Position numbers and translations under genes: made by a program
Source of the DNA: Actinomycetaceae bacterium zg-1166
GTDB taxonomy: Bacteria; Actinomycetota; Actinomycetes; Actinomycetales; Actinomycetaceae
Length of the DNA: 64,000 nt
NCBI GenBank assembly: GCA_015679245.1
Contig: CP064953.1
Coordinates: 1-64,000, forward strand
Direction of reading: 5' to 3'
The notes under the pieces: generated by a model
Told to the model about the DNA's origin: nothing
Databases searched by the model: none
The model's input: only the letters and a program-made list of their open reading frames with translations
Shown: positions 45,853-55,092 of the stretch, in pieces
How positions within the stretch are numbered: the first letter of the stretch is position 1
Layout of the letters: each line of letters begins with the position of its first letter

Positions 45853-46053
45853 ATGGCTGATGGAGGTCTCTTCGACAAGATCGAAGGTAAAGCAAAGGAA
45901 GTTGCTGGGAAAGTCACCGGCGATAAGGATCTCGAAGCTGAAGGCAAACTTGAGGCTCTTGAAGGTAAGGCGAAGGAGATCGCTGAAGACGCCAAGGCCG
46001 GTATTAAGGCTGCCGGTGAGCGCATTAAGGATATCTTTGACGGTGATAAGTGA
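45853..46053 (+). CDS. CsbD-family stress protein
   Basis: A 66-residue, Lys/Glu-rich helical protein starting MADGGLFDKIEGKAKEVAGKVTGDKD, the CsbD signature. GAAAGGAG lies correctly upstream of the ATG at 45853. CsbD-like proteins are induced by general stress in Bacillus; molecular role unknown. A strong terminator follows, so it is probably a single-gene transcript. Confidence 0.93.
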   Translation: MADGGLFDKIEGKAKEVAGKVTGDKDLEAEGKLEALEGKAKEIAEDAKAGIKAAGERIKDIFDGDK

Positions 46054-46126
46054 CCAGCGATATGCCACTGGTGCTACGAGAGTGGTGACAATCTCGTAGT
46101 CTGGGAAACACTGTGCATGGTTTCAT

Positions 46127-46167
46127 GTCGGAGGCTGACGTACGTCGGCCTCCGACGTTTATTTTTA
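46127..46167 (+). terminator. Terminator of csbD
   Basis: GTCGGAGGC (46127-46135) pairs with GCCTCCGAC (46148-46156), with the palindrome GACGTACGTC inside the loop, followed by GTTTATTTTT. This is a clear rho-independent terminator. Confidence 0.9.
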
Positions 46168-46244
46168 GCCTATAAGCTGGCCTTTAACCCCTTATTCTCC
46201 CCCTCACTTTGGTGGGGTGCACTTTGATCCATCTCTAACCCGGC

Positions 46245-46955
46245 TTAATCCATCTCCAATCCGGCAACACGCACAGCAAGAACACCTGTGAGGGTGGCGA
46301 TCTTATCGAGCAGCGGCTTCGTCGGTGTCTTAGGTGGACTCGTGAGTAAGATCGTCGCTTCGTGATAGGAAGTCTCACCTTCGCGACCCAGGCTCGCTGT
46401 TGTGGAAAGCACTGCATTGAACCCAAGTTCCACAGCGAGGCCGAGTGTTGAGCGCAGGGCACCTGAACCTTCGGAGTAGTGGAGGATGAGCTGCTCTTCT
46501 TTCGGCATGGCGAAGAAGGTGTGCATGAGGCGACCCAGCGGCCCGACGGCGAGGAGATAAAGCGTGGTGGTGGCAGCAGCGAGGGTTGGGAGATTCGCCC
46601 CGCAGGCCATGCCAACGGCAGCGGTCACCCAGATTGAAGCTGCAGTGGTGAGCCCTGAAATTGAGGAGCGCTTGACGAAGATGACACCGGCACCAAGGAA
46701 GCCGACTCCAGAAACGACTTGTGCAGCCACGCGCGAGGGGTCGATGGGAATGTCAGCACTTGTTGTTGCCCCGAATCCGTATGCGGAGACGAGCGTAAAG
46801 AGAGCTGAGCCGATACCCACAAGGGCATGTGTTCGGAATCCGGCAGCTTTGAGGCGATGTTGACGTTCAAGGCCGATGAGTGCGGTGAACAGGAAGGCGA
46901 GTCCCAGCAGGGTGAGTTCGGTGAGTGTGGTGGGAGAGATCCATGTCAGTGCCAT
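46245..46955 (-). CDS. MgtC/SapB-family membrane protein
   Basis: A 236-residue protein of the MgtC/SapB family, linked to magnesium limitation and intracellular survival in some pathogens. Four or five membrane spans contain the family signatures LIGLERQHRLKAAGFRTHALVGIGSALFTL and VSGVGFLGAGVIF. A C-terminal cytoplasmic ACT-like domain (about 150-236) follows. The start at 46955 has GGAAGGAG upstream; the longer frame is unsupported. It is divergent from the MFS operon. Confidence 0.92.
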   Translation of the reverse strand: MALTWISPTTLTELTLLGLAFLFTALIGLERQHRLKAAGFRTHALVGIGSALFTLVSAYGFGATTSADIPIDPSRVAAQVVSGVGFLGAGVIFVKRSSISGLTTAASIWVTAAVGMACGANLPTLAAATTTLYLLAVGPLGRLMHTFFAMPKEEQLILHYSEGSGALRSTLGLAVELGFNAVLSTTASLGREGETSYHEATILLTSPPKTPTKPLLDKIATLTGVLAVRVAGLEMD

Positions 46956-47183
46956 GATGCGAAGCTCCTTCCGTCTGGGTGTGCGATTCTTCGGTTCAGT
47001 ATGCTCGACGATAAAGTTTGTACGCGGACTGAATCTTTCTCTGGCACGCAAGAGAGATACCTCGGTGGCGTTTCTCTTGCCCCGTACTGACTCAGTGGCG
47101 TGGGCTGATGTGATGGTAGGGCACATGTGAGCCTACACGGCATACGCTGCATAAGTGTTGGCATAAAGTCTCTTGCAGCTTGG

Positions 47184-47201
47184 AATCTAAGCGTATAGAT
47201 T
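47184..47201. promoter_or_regulatory. Candidate LacI-family operator
   Basis: AATCTA-AGCGTA-TAGATT is an inverted repeat with a central CpG, the usual layout of LacI-type operators. It lies 39 bp before the chosen MFS start, upstream of an operon that contains a LacI regulator. Confidence 0.55.
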
Positions 47202-47239
47202 ACCTCTTGTCACTACTTCTCACAGGAAGCATTTCAACG

Positions 47240-48688
47240 ATGAACAGCACTGACACCTCCATCTCCCCAGAGAACTCTCAGGAGATGACTCGCCCACAAG
47301 AGGCAGACCTTCACTTCGATACACCCGAAGGCCGCAAGAATTTCTGGTCCACGATCATCTCGATCTGGCTCGGCACTACGATGGAATACGTAGACTTCGC
47401 CCTCTACGGCCTGGCCGCAGGACTCGTTTTTGGTGACGTCTTCTTCCCCGAACAAACTCCCATCCTCGCCCTACTCTCCTCCTTTGCCACCTGGGCGGTG
47501 GGTTTCATTGCGCGACCCATTGGAGCCATTATTCTGGGGAAGGTGGGTGACATGTACGGACGCAAGTTCGTCCTTGTTATCACGGTATCCCTCATGGGTC
47601 TTGCCACCACAGGCATCGGACTCATCCCTTCCTACTCCTCGATCGGATTCTGGGCGCCACTACTCCTTGTATTCCTACGTATCTGCCAAGGATTCGGCGC
47701 AGGTGCAGAACTCTCAGGTGGCGCCGTGATGCTAGCTGAGAGTGCACCGACGAAACACCGTGGCCTCGTTGCTTCTCTCATCGGCGTGGGTTCAAATTCT
47801 GGCACGCTCCTCGCCTCTATCCTCTGGCTTCTCGTTTTGCGAATGCCGAAAGAAGATGTCATCGCCTGGGGATGGCGCATCCCCTTCCTCTGCTCAATTC
47901 TCGTGGCAATTCTCGCCCTTGTTCTTCGTCGAACAATGAAGGAAAGCCCGGTATTCCAAGCCTTCCAAAAGGCCAAGGCAGAAAAGATCACTGCCCTTGA
48001 AAAGGAATCGGCAACGACGAAAAAGCCATCTGACAGCTCTGTTGCTACCGACATGTCTACATCCACTGCCCAAACTGAGAAGAACTCGGGGTGGAAGGCT
48101 TTCATCATCATGCTCGGCCTGCGCATCGGAGAGAATGGCCCTTCCTATATGGCTCAAGGGTTCCTCATCGGTTATGTTGCCAAAGCTCTCAGTGTAGACA
48201 AGTCCGTGCCCACCACCGCTGTACTAATCGCCTCAATTCTCGGCTTCGCAGTAATTCCGCTTTCAGGCTGGCTCTCCGACCGTTTTGGGCGCCGCCCACT
48301 TTACCGCGTCTACTGCCTCCTCCTTGTTCTCTACGGTTTCCCGGCTTTCGCCCTCCTCGAATCGCGCGACCCTCTCATTGTGGGAGCTGTCATCGTAGTG
48401 GGAATGTGCCTTGCCTCTCTCGGAATTTTTGGTGTTCAAGCAGCTTATGGAGTCGAACTCTTTGGAGTTGCCCACCGTTACTCAAAGATGGCTGTAGCCA
48501 AGGAACTTGGGTCAATTCTCTCCGGAGGTACGGCTCCAATGGTAGCGTCGGCTCTTCTGGCAGCCACAGGATCCTGGATTCCGCTAGCTCTCTATTTCGT
48601 CGTGACAGCAGGAATCGGACTCGTCACAACCTTCTTCGCTCCCGAAACTCGCGGGCGCGACCTCTCTCTCCTTGAGGATGCGATCTAG
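47240..48688 (+). CDS. MFS transporter, metabolite:H+ symporter family
   Basis: A 482-residue transporter with twelve predicted spans. It shows MHS-family features: WLGTTMEYVDFALYGLAAGLVFGDVFFP, GAIILGKVGDMYGRKFVL (loop 2-3 motif) and GWLSDRFGRRPLYR (loop 8-9 motif). A hydrophilic insert of about 40 residues lies in the central loop. The start at 47240 is preferred because the frame upstream overlaps a candidate operator. A role in nucleoside or related metabolite uptake is inferred from the neighbouring nucleoside hydrolase. Confidence 0.9.
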   Translation: MNSTDTSISPENSQEMTRPQEADLHFDTPEGRKNFWSTIISIWLGTTMEYVDFALYGLAAGLVFGDVFFPEQTPILALLSSFATWAVGFIARPIGAIILGKVGDMYGRKFVLVITVSLMGLATTGIGLIPSYSSIGFWAPLLLVFLRICQGFGAGAELSGGAVMLAESAPTKHRGLVASLIGVGSNSGTLLASILWLLVLRMPKEDVIAWGWRIPFLCSILVAILALVLRRTMKESPVFQAFQKAKAEKITALEKESATTKKPSDSSVATDMSTSTAQTEKNSGWKAFIIMLGLRIGENGPSYMAQGFLIGYVAKALSVDKSVPTTAVLIASILGFAVIPLSGWLSDRFGRRPLYRVYCLLLVLYGFPAFALLESRDPLIVGAVIVVGMCLASLGIFGVQAAYGVELFGVAHRYSKMAVAKELGSILSGGTAPMVASALLAATGSWIPLALYFVVTAGIGLVTTFFAPETRGRDLSLLEDAI

Positions 48689-48716
48689 ACTTCGTATCTA
48701 AAGGAAAGGAGTGCCA

Positions 48717-49787
48717 GTGGTCTATCGTCGTCCGACTCAAGCTGAAGTGGCACGGATTGCCGGAACCTCGACGGCGGTAGTGAGCTACGTACTCAATAAC
48801 GGGCCGCGCCCCGTCTCCGCCGCTACTCGCGAGCGTGTGCTTGCAGCGATTGCACAGACGGGGTATCGCCCAAACAATGTGGCACGTGCTCTCGTATCTG
48901 GGAAGAGTTCAGCTCTCGGTCTTATCGTTCCTGACCTCGCCAACCCCTTTCTTGCCCAGCTAGCTCAGTGTCTCGAACGGGAGTTTTTCGAGGGTGGACG
49001 TTGCCTCCTCGTGGGTGATTCCCAAGACGATACAGGCCGAGAAGTGGCAGTGGTGGAGACGATGTTGCGCCATCAAGTTGATGGCCTTGTCTGGTATTCG
49101 GTGGATCAACCCCCACCTCTCGACGTGATTGCAGCAGCAAATATACCGGTGGTGATCCTCAACGCCACCGTGGAGCAACGCGAACGGACTGTAGGACAAG
49201 GAAACGAACACCTCATCTGTGTGACGACCGACGAACGTCGCCACTCGACAATGGCCACGGAACATCTCATCACTCACGGCTGTAGGGTAATCGCCCATGT
49301 GGGTGGTCCCAGTGGACGCTTAAACTCCCGTGAGCGTTCGCGAGGGTGGAAAGACGCACTCGCGAACGCTCACCTCCAGCCTGGCGTGCATGTGACGGCA
49401 CCCTTCACTCGCGAGGGAGGCTTTGAGGCAGCAGCGACACTTGCGCGATCGGGGTGCGATGGTGTGGTTGTGAGTAACGAGATGCAGGCTATTGGCCTCC
49501 TTGCAGGGTTGACTGCAGCCGGAGTTAGCGTAGGTGAGGAGATCGCCGTGATTGCGCTCAACGGTACTGAGAACGCGGAATATACGGTTCCTTCCCTCAG
49601 TGCGATCCATCTGGACGTTGAGCGCCTGGCTTCCGACATTGCCAAAGCTCTTATTGACTCAGAACACAGCTCGAACATCGATGCGCGTGAAGAGAGAAGT
49701 GAAGATACCCATGCGGATGCAGACGTTATCCTCACACATGTTCGTCTTGCGGAGAGAGCGAGCTGCGGAGGGGATAACGTAATGTGA
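48717..49787 (+). CDS. LacI-family transcriptional regulator
   Basis: A 356-residue regulator with an N-terminal LacI helix-turn-helix (RPTQAEVARIAGTSTAVVSYVLNN, then GYRPNNVARAL) and a periplasmic-binding-like ligand domain beginning LGLIVPDLANPFLAQLA. The GTG at 48717 is favoured over the GTG at 48711 by spacing to AAGGAAAGGA. It likely senses a nucleoside or related sugar and represses its own operon. The stop overlaps the hydrolase start by 4 bp. Confidence 0.92.
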   Translation: MVYRRPTQAEVARIAGTSTAVVSYVLNNGPRPVSAATRERVLAAIAQTGYRPNNVARALVSGKSSALGLIVPDLANPFLAQLAQCLEREFFEGGRCLLVGDSQDDTGREVAVVETMLRHQVDGLVWYSVDQPPPLDVIAAANIPVVILNATVEQRERTVGQGNEHLICVTTDERRHSTMATEHLITHGCRVIAHVGGPSGRLNSRERSRGWKDALANAHLQPGVHVTAPFTREGGFEAAATLARSGCDGVVVSNEMQAIGLLAGLTAAGVSVGEEIAVIALNGTENAEYTVPSLSAIHLDVERLASDIAKALIDSEHSSNIDAREERSEDTHADADVILTHVRLAERASCGGDNVM

Positions 49788-50773
49788 AAGTTGTACTTGA
49801 CTGCGACCCGGGAAACGGAATTCCGGGCGTCAATGTGGACGATGCCGTGGCTCTGGCCTATGCGCTATGTTCGCCCGCCATTGACCTTAAGGCTGTGTGG
49901 ACGGTTTTTGGAAATACAGCAGCTTCGGAAGGCGCAGCCTCTGCTCGCGCTCTTATCGCGAGCCTTGGTGCGGGAAGAAGTGAGATCCCGGTAATTGAAG
50001 GTGCCTGTGCACCATGTACACCTGGAGGAAAGAAGTGGCGTGACAAGCTCGATTCTCCAAGCCAAGATCACGCAGTCTATCCCCTTTGGGGTGTAAATAA
50101 AGCACCTCAGCGTAGAGGATGGACAGGCGAGATGAACAACGCGGGTGGTGAAGGAGGTACCGGCACTGCTGCTCTTCTCGCCCAAAGTTTAGCCAAGGCA
50201 GGCAAGGGAGTGACTCTTGTGTGCATCGGCCCTCTCACCAATGTGGCACTACTTCTCACGCACGACAAGGCAGCAGCACTTGCGGGAGTGGAACGTATCG
50301 CCCTCATGGGAGGCTGCCTAGGTTTTGGTGAGGTTGTCGATACTAATTTTGCTGTCGATCCTGTAGCTGCGCGCCTCGTCGTAGAATCTGGTATTCCACT
50401 GACAGTGGTGCCCCTTGATGTTACTCGTACGACGGAACTTTCGTTGGAGCGATGGCGTGGAATCGGGCGCGAACTCGCACCAGGTGATTCCCTCCTGCGC
50501 ACTCGCTACGAGACAATCGGGCGCTGGCTCGAACCGTGGATCGCATATTCGCAGGCTACGCGCCCTGTTAATGGCATGTGGATACACGATCTCGTAACTG
50601 TGGCAGGGCTAGTACAACCGGGAATCCTCACACAGGAATCTGTGCGTGTTCGTGTGGAAACTACTGGGAAACTTGTGCGCCAGAAAGCTGGTGTGGAGGT
50701 GGATCTTGTCACTGGCGTGGATAACGAAGCTCTCATAGCGACATGGGTGGATACCGTTCTCTCACGAAGATAA
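49784..50773 (+). CDS. Nucleoside hydrolase (IunH family)
   Basis: A 329-residue N-ribohydrolase that splits nucleosides to base and ribose. The calcium-binding N-terminus reads DCDPGNGIPGVNVDDA. The usual DxDxGxDD cluster is therefore interrupted by a seven-residue NGIPGVN loop, with Asp6, Asp8, Asp19 and Asp20. GPLTNVALLL, MGGCLGFGEV, NFAVDPVAARLVVES and a C-terminal HDLVTVAGLV are typical. A variable loop of about 50 residues is present around 75-130. It forms an operon with the MFS transporter and LacI regulator. Confidence 0.92.
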   Translation: MKVVLDCDPGNGIPGVNVDDAVALAYALCSPAIDLKAVWTVFGNTAASEGAASARALIASLGAGRSEIPVIEGACAPCTPGGKKWRDKLDSPSQDHAVYPLWGVNKAPQRRGWTGEMNNAGGEGGTGTAALLAQSLAKAGKGVTLVCIGPLTNVALLLTHDKAAALAGVERIALMGGCLGFGEVVDTNFAVDPVAARLVVESGIPLTVVPLDVTRTTELSLERWRGIGRELAPGDSLLRTRYETIGRWLEPWIAYSQATRPVNGMWIHDLVTVAGLVQPGILTQESVRVRVETTGKLVRQKAGVEVDLVTGVDNEALIATWVDTVLSRR

Positions 50774-50831
50774 GTTTTCCGCTCATGGTGGCACCTAGCA
50801 ATCCCTGAATGCCGTGTGAGCTGTGAGATGA

Positions 50832-50913
50832 GGAGGTGCGAGAAGCTGGGCAACAGAATCTTCGCACCTCCCATGATTGCCTGAATGCTCCGCATGAACG
50901 AGAGCATCCAGGC
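50832..50913. terminator. Tandem hairpins between convergent genes
   Basis: GGAGGTGCGA/TCGCACCTCC (50832-50841 and 50862-50871) is followed by GCCTGAATGCTC/GAGCATCCAGGC (50879-50890 and 50902-50913, one mismatch). They sit between the nucleoside hydrolase and alcohol dehydrogenase genes and probably terminate both transcripts. Confidence 0.65.
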
Positions 50914-50959
50914 ATATGCCGGATCGAGCGAATACCGAAAAAGGCAAAGCTACACGTGG

Positions 50960-52021
50960 TCAAGCAGCAGGTTTGTCGTTGAAAGTGGATGTATCGATGA
51001 CGTAGTGGTAGCGCACCTGTGAAGCTGTGACCTTGTTGTAGGCTTCGGTGATATCCTCGCCGCCGATCATCTCTACGACAGGATGGATACTGTGCTCGGC
51101 ACAGAAATCAAGCATTTCCTGTGTTTCCTCGATGCCTCCAATGTTCGAACCAGCCAGGATCTTGTTGCCCAGGATAATTTTGCTCAAATTGATACGTGCG
51201 GGAGCTTCGGGAAGCCCCACATCCACGAAGGCGCCGTGAGGCTTAAGAGTGTCGAGGTAGGCTCCGTAGTCGAGATCGTTCGCACTCACCGTACAAATGA
51301 TGAGATCGAAAGTGGAACGCAGAGCTTCAAGCGTGCCAGCCTCACCAGAAGCATGATAGTAACTGGCGCCCAAACGCTTGCCATCTTTCTCCTTAGAACG
51401 CGTATGGGAGATGACATGTACCTGGGCACCCATCGCAGATGCGATCTGGACAGCCATATGCCCCAAACCTCCCATACCCAGCACAGCCACCTTCGTGTCA
51501 GGACCTGCACCCCAGAATTTGAGCGGTGAGTACGTGGTGATACCGGCACACAGTAATGGCGCAGCAGTGTGAAAGGGAATCTCTTCTGGGATCCGTAGCG
51601 CAAAATCTTCACGCACAGTAAATCCTTGAGAGTAGCCACCAGTGGTGGATTTTCCTTCAGCATCGACTCCGTAAGTGAAGTAGGCGTGCGGGTTGTTGCA
51701 GAATTGCTCTTCACCGGCTGTGCAGTACTCACATTCCTTGCAGGAAGCGAACATGCAGCCAACTCCAACCTTGTCGCCAACCTTGAACTTCGTCACCTCA
51801 CTTCCCACTGCGGCGACGATCCCTACAAGTTCGTGCCCAGGAACGAGTGGGTAGGCTACTGGCCCCCACTCTCCGCGTGCGGTGTGGATATCAGAGTGGC
51901 AAATTCCGGCGTACATGACCTCGAAATAGATTTCCTTTGGCGCAGGTTCGCGCAGGTCAATCGTGATCCGATGGAAGAGAGAACGCTCGTCGTCGCAAGC
52001 GTAAGCATAGACCTGTGGCAC
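50960..52021 (-). CDS. Zinc-dependent NAD(P)-dependent alcohol dehydrogenase
   Basis: A 353-residue medium-chain dehydrogenase of the cinnamyl-alcohol/YahK type. The catalytic zinc ligands lie in CHSDIH and GHELVG, the structural zinc cluster is CKECEYC...C, and the Rossmann motif is GMGGLGHMAVQ. The GTG start has GAGGAGG upstream. It probably reduces aldehydes. No close metabolic partner is adjacent. Confidence 0.94.
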   Translation of the reverse strand: MPQVYAYACDDERSLFHRITIDLREPAPKEIYFEVMYAGICHSDIHTARGEWGPVAYPLVPGHELVGIVAAVGSEVTKFKVGDKVGVGCMFASCKECEYCTAGEEQFCNNPHAYFTYGVDAEGKSTTGGYSQGFTVREDFALRIPEEIPFHTAAPLLCAGITTYSPLKFWGAGPDTKVAVLGMGGLGHMAVQIASAMGAQVHVISHTRSKEKDGKRLGASYYHASGEAGTLEALRSTFDLIICTVSANDLDYGAYLDTLKPHGAFVDVGLPEAPARINLSKIILGNKILAGSNIGGIEETQEMLDFCAEHSIHPVVEMIGGEDITEAYNKVTASQVRYHYVIDTSTFNDKPAA

Positions 52022-52252
52022 AGTTCCTCCTCGTATGCCTTACGGCGCTCAGGTTACTTCCCTTCGAATGTAGTACCTCGCGTCTAGTCGAGGTCAAGAG
52101 CGAGATTCTGGAAGAAGGAAGCGGAAGGATATAGAGCTGAGCCAAGGAGGTTACCCGAGTGATGAGTGCGTTGGGCTGAGAAGGAGGCATGTGCGATCCA
52201 GTTCGTTCTCAGAAATCCTCAGAAAGGGAAGAGGTTGGATACTCATAGAAAA

Positions 52253-52287
52253 GTAGAGCCTGGGTGCTCTGACTACCCACGCTCTAC
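52253..52287 (-). terminator. Terminator of the NifX-like gene
   Basis: On the minus strand, a 13-bp stem with one mismatch (52253-52265 and 52275-52287) is followed by ACTTTTCT. It lies 23 nt past the stop of the NifX-like gene. Confidence 0.75.
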
Positions 52288-52309
52288 CTTCGAGATATTT
52301 GTTTTAGTT

Positions 52310-52723
52310 TTAGCGTGCGCCGCAGCCACAACCACCGCAGCCACAACCACCACCATTGCTGCTCATCGGTACTCCGCCCATCGCCTCAACGATCAGAGGG
52401 GCAGTGCCGGCGACGATATCCTTGGCATCACCTTCAGCGTCGGTTGCGATGACGAGCCCCATCTTCGTCATAGTGTTGAGCATTGGTGCCCCGCAACGAT
52501 TGAGGATCACGGCTTCCACATCCTGCTCTTTGAGGAAGGAGACGATGGCCGCGTGGTGGGCACCTTCAGTCACGGCATCGTGGTGCTCGTCCCACTTCAC
52601 TTCGTGCTCAGTCCACGAGAGGATGTCCTCGCCTTCCACCTCGGCAATTGCCACGGTGCGAGCTTTGCCCCATTTCAGATCCACGAGGCCTTCGTTCGTC
52701 ACAGGAATCGCAATATTCATCAT
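52310..52723 (-). CDS. NifX/NifB-like dinitrogenase cofactor-binding domain protein with Cys-rich tail
   Basis: A 137-residue protein of the dinitrogenase iron-molybdenum cofactor-binding family (NifX/NafY fold). This family also has members in bacteria that do not fix nitrogen. The body contains IAIPVTNEGLVDLKWGKARTVAIAEV and LNRCGAPMLNTMTKMGL. The tail is GGGCGCGGCGCGAR with four closely spaced cysteines, suited to metal binding. No nif gene is nearby; a role in metal or Fe-S handling is only inferred. Confidence 0.8.
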   Translation of the reverse strand: MMNIAIPVTNEGLVDLKWGKARTVAIAEVEGEDILSWTEHEVKWDEHHDAVTEGAHHAAIVSFLKEQDVEAVILNRCGAPMLNTMTKMGLVIATDAEGDAKDIVAGTAPLIVEAMGGVPMSSNGGGCGCGGCGCGAR

Positions 52724-52895
52724 GCATTCAAGCCTATGTCAGGGTGTAGCTGCGCGCCAGATGGGATATTCACCCAGAGGCGAAAGCGGGAAAATGCGCA
52801 GCTTATGAGGTGGAGTATGGGACTTTGCCTAGCCCAAGCCGATATGAGTAATGCCTGGTGAGAGGTATCTGTGTGCGGCTAGGTGAGCGTAGCGC

Positions 52896-52936
52896 TAGTT
52901 CGTGAGCACGTGAGTGTGCGAGTAGTTCGTGAGCAC
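52896..52936. repeat. 14-bp direct repeat
   Basis: TAGTTCGTGAGCAC occurs at 52896-52909 and 52923-52936 in the gap between the NifX-like and acetyltransferase genes. Purpose unknown. Confidence 0.7.
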
Positions 52937-52945
52937 ACAGGTCGT

Positions 52946-53569
52946 TCAGGCTCCCTCGTCGCTTTGAACTTTCGCAAGAATCCAATCCGTCTGGACTTCT
53001 TTGCCAGTAGTGAAGGTATGTTCGCCAATACGTGTGAAGCCGCAATGGGCGTAGAAGCGCTGCGCCGACTCATTAAATTCCCACACCCCCAGCCATATGC
53101 GCCTTTTCCCCAGGGCACGGGCACGCTCCTGCACGATACGCATAAACTCGCTACCAATACGAATTCCCTTGAACTCCTCAAGTACGTAAATACGCTGAAT
53201 TTCGAGATCGTCGTTCTCCATCGGCTCAGTCTGAGCACTGCCCACATTGATCTTGAGATAGCCTGCGATCTTTCTCGGGAGAATTCCATTGGGATCGGAG
53301 TATTCGCAGATGTAGAACTCACTTTCTGGGCAGGCCAGTTCCTGTTCAAGCACAGGGATCGCGTAGGCCTCGTCAAGATAGGCGTACATGTCTTCGTCAC
53401 TTGTTGCCCCCGTGAAGGTTTGGATGAAAGTCAGGCGTGAGAGATGGTGGAGAAGTTCGGCATCCTCAGGTGTGGCTGAGCGGATATGCAGCAAAGATGT
53501 ATCCCCCTCTATGAGAACATCACGGGGTGTGGAAAAAGGTGAGTTCTCGGAGCCATCGTCACAGTTCAT
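52946..53569 (-). CDS. GNAT-family N-acetyltransferase (PaiA/SpeG-like)
   Basis: A 207-residue acetyl-CoA-dependent acetyltransferase. It has LHIRSATPEDAELLHHLSRLTFIQTF at the start and the acetyl-CoA loop region EFKGIRIGSEFMRIVQERARALGKRRIWLGVWEFN. The C-terminal FYAHCGFTRIGEHTFTTGKEVQTDWIL resembles polyamine acetyltransferases such as Bacillus PaiA. The first 25 residues are poorly conserved, so the true start may be later. Substrate is inferred only. Confidence 0.85.
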   Translation of the reverse strand: MNCDDGSENSPFSTPRDVLIEGDTSLLHIRSATPEDAELLHHLSRLTFIQTFTGATSDEDMYAYLDEAYAIPVLEQELACPESEFYICEYSDPNGILPRKIAGYLKINVGSAQTEPMENDDLEIQRIYVLEEFKGIRIGSEFMRIVQERARALGKRRIWLGVWEFNESAQRFYAHCGFTRIGEHTFTTGKEVQTDWILAKVQSDEGA

Positions 53570-53679
53570 GCTGCCAGATTAGCGAATTTGAGAATGTGGG
53601 AAACGAGGTGGCTCACTCCCACCCACACATAGTGTGGAATGAGATGCGATGAGTCACAGGCGAAAAGATATCCCTCAAT

Positions 53680-55092
53680 CTAGTCGTTCATGCGACGCAT
53701 ATTAGCCAGGACGTGCCGTTCTAGAGGCTCGCACAGGGCAATTGCCCCCATACAGGTGAGGATTCCAGCCCCCACGACGATCCCGGTGCGAATCACACTT
53801 GAATCCATGAGTTCAGCTTCCATGCCTCCACCCTTCATAATCGAGAAACTGAGAAAGAAGCCAGTGCCAAGAGAGAACGCCACAGTGAGAACAAGTGGGC
53901 CAATTGACTGAATGAAACGTGTGCGCCCGAAAAAAGAGATAGGGAACCCCACCTGCGAAAGTGCTGCTGTTTGAGCAGCACGATCAAAGACAAGTGAAGC
54001 CTGATTCATAAGTGCGGAGAGCGCGGCAACCGTGAATCCGAAACCTAGGGTGATAAGAAGGCCAGTTGAAACATCGCGAGTTATCATCTCACCCGCACTG
54101 ATGCTAGTGACTGAAGGGATGAGCGCTACCGCCCCGGTAATGAAAGAAAGCAAAGTGATGGCACTCACCGTATTCCACGCAGTACGCGGATTGTCGAGTA
54201 TGCGCCGCACAGCGATAAGGAGAGAAGGAAAGCGTGTGCGTGTGAGCGCAAGTGCGACAAGTTGAAGCACCCACGGCCCTACCAAGGAGATAGTTCCCAT
54301 GACGAACATAACGAGGAAGGCTGTCACCATCACTCGCGAGCGCAAAGTGATATCTACGCCACCGCCGTAGCTGAACCAGAGGACGATCACCACAATAGTG
54401 GTGGCAAAGACGAGTGGACGCCAATGGCGCATGATCGGACCAGCTTCGTTGTGAGCCACTCCGAGAGGTGAAATTCTCACGCGGCGTAGCCCTGCAATTG
54501 TCGAAATGAGCGAAATTACGAGTGCCATTCCTAGAACTACAAAGAGTATGGAAGGAGGTAGAACCATCTGGGTAGGGTCGATATGTCGTCCGACGAATTG
54601 CACATTCGCCCAGGCAGGTAGAGAGAGGAAATAGGTGGCTGTGCCAATAAGTGCGCCCACGATCCACTGGATCGCTGTCTCAAGTACGGAGATGGACACA
54701 ACTTCTCCGCCACTAGCACCGACGAGTCGCAACGATGCGAGACGGGCTGCACGCCCGTGGGCACCGAGGCGGGCAGCTGAAGCGCCGAGCGAGAAGATTG
54801 GAAGGACGAGGAGTGCTCCGGCGAGGAGTGCAAGATCCAGGTATCCTCCGAGAATGAATATCTCCGAACCATCGGCAACATAGTCTCCGAGAGCATTGCG
54901 GACGTGAGAGATCATCTCTGAGCTGGGATTCGATTCCCAGGTATAGAACATCCAGATCCCTCCAGCTACGGTGAGAGCAAGCAGGGCACCGAGAGCGAAT
55001 GAGGCTACCGCGAGCAGATCCAACCAGGCATCTCCACGTCGCCTGCGCAAGCGAGCAACAGTGAGGAGAGGAGCAAGACGAAGTGAGTTCAT
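53680..55092 (-). CDS. FtsX-like ABC transporter permease
   Basis: A 470-residue permease with about eight membrane spans arranged as two related halves with an FtsX-like fold. It shows LGASAARLGAHGRAARLASLRLVGASGGEVVSISVLETAIQWIVGALIG, typical of BceB/MacB-type permeases. It overlaps the ATPase gene by 4 bp. Together with the divergent sensor-regulator pair it may form a cell-envelope stress or peptide-export module. Confidence 0.9.
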   Translation of the reverse strand: MNSLRLAPLLTVARLRRRRGDAWLDLLAVASFALGALLALTVAGGIWMFYTWESNPSSEMISHVRNALGDYVADGSEIFILGGYLDLALLAGALLVLPIFSLGASAARLGAHGRAARLASLRLVGASGGEVVSISVLETAIQWIVGALIGTATYFLSLPAWANVQFVGRHIDPTQMVLPPSILFVVLGMALVISLISTIAGLRRVRISPLGVAHNEAGPIMRHWRPLVFATTIVVIVLWFSYGGGVDITLRSRVMVTAFLVMFVMGTISLVGPWVLQLVALALTRTRFPSLLIAVRRILDNPRTAWNTVSAITLLSFITGAVALIPSVTSISAGEMITRDVSTGLLITLGFGFTVAALSALMNQASLVFDRAAQTAALSQVGFPISFFGRTRFIQSIGPLVLTVAFSLGTGFFLSFSIMKGGGMEAELMDSSVIRTGIVVGAGILTCMGAIALCEPLERHVLANMRRMND

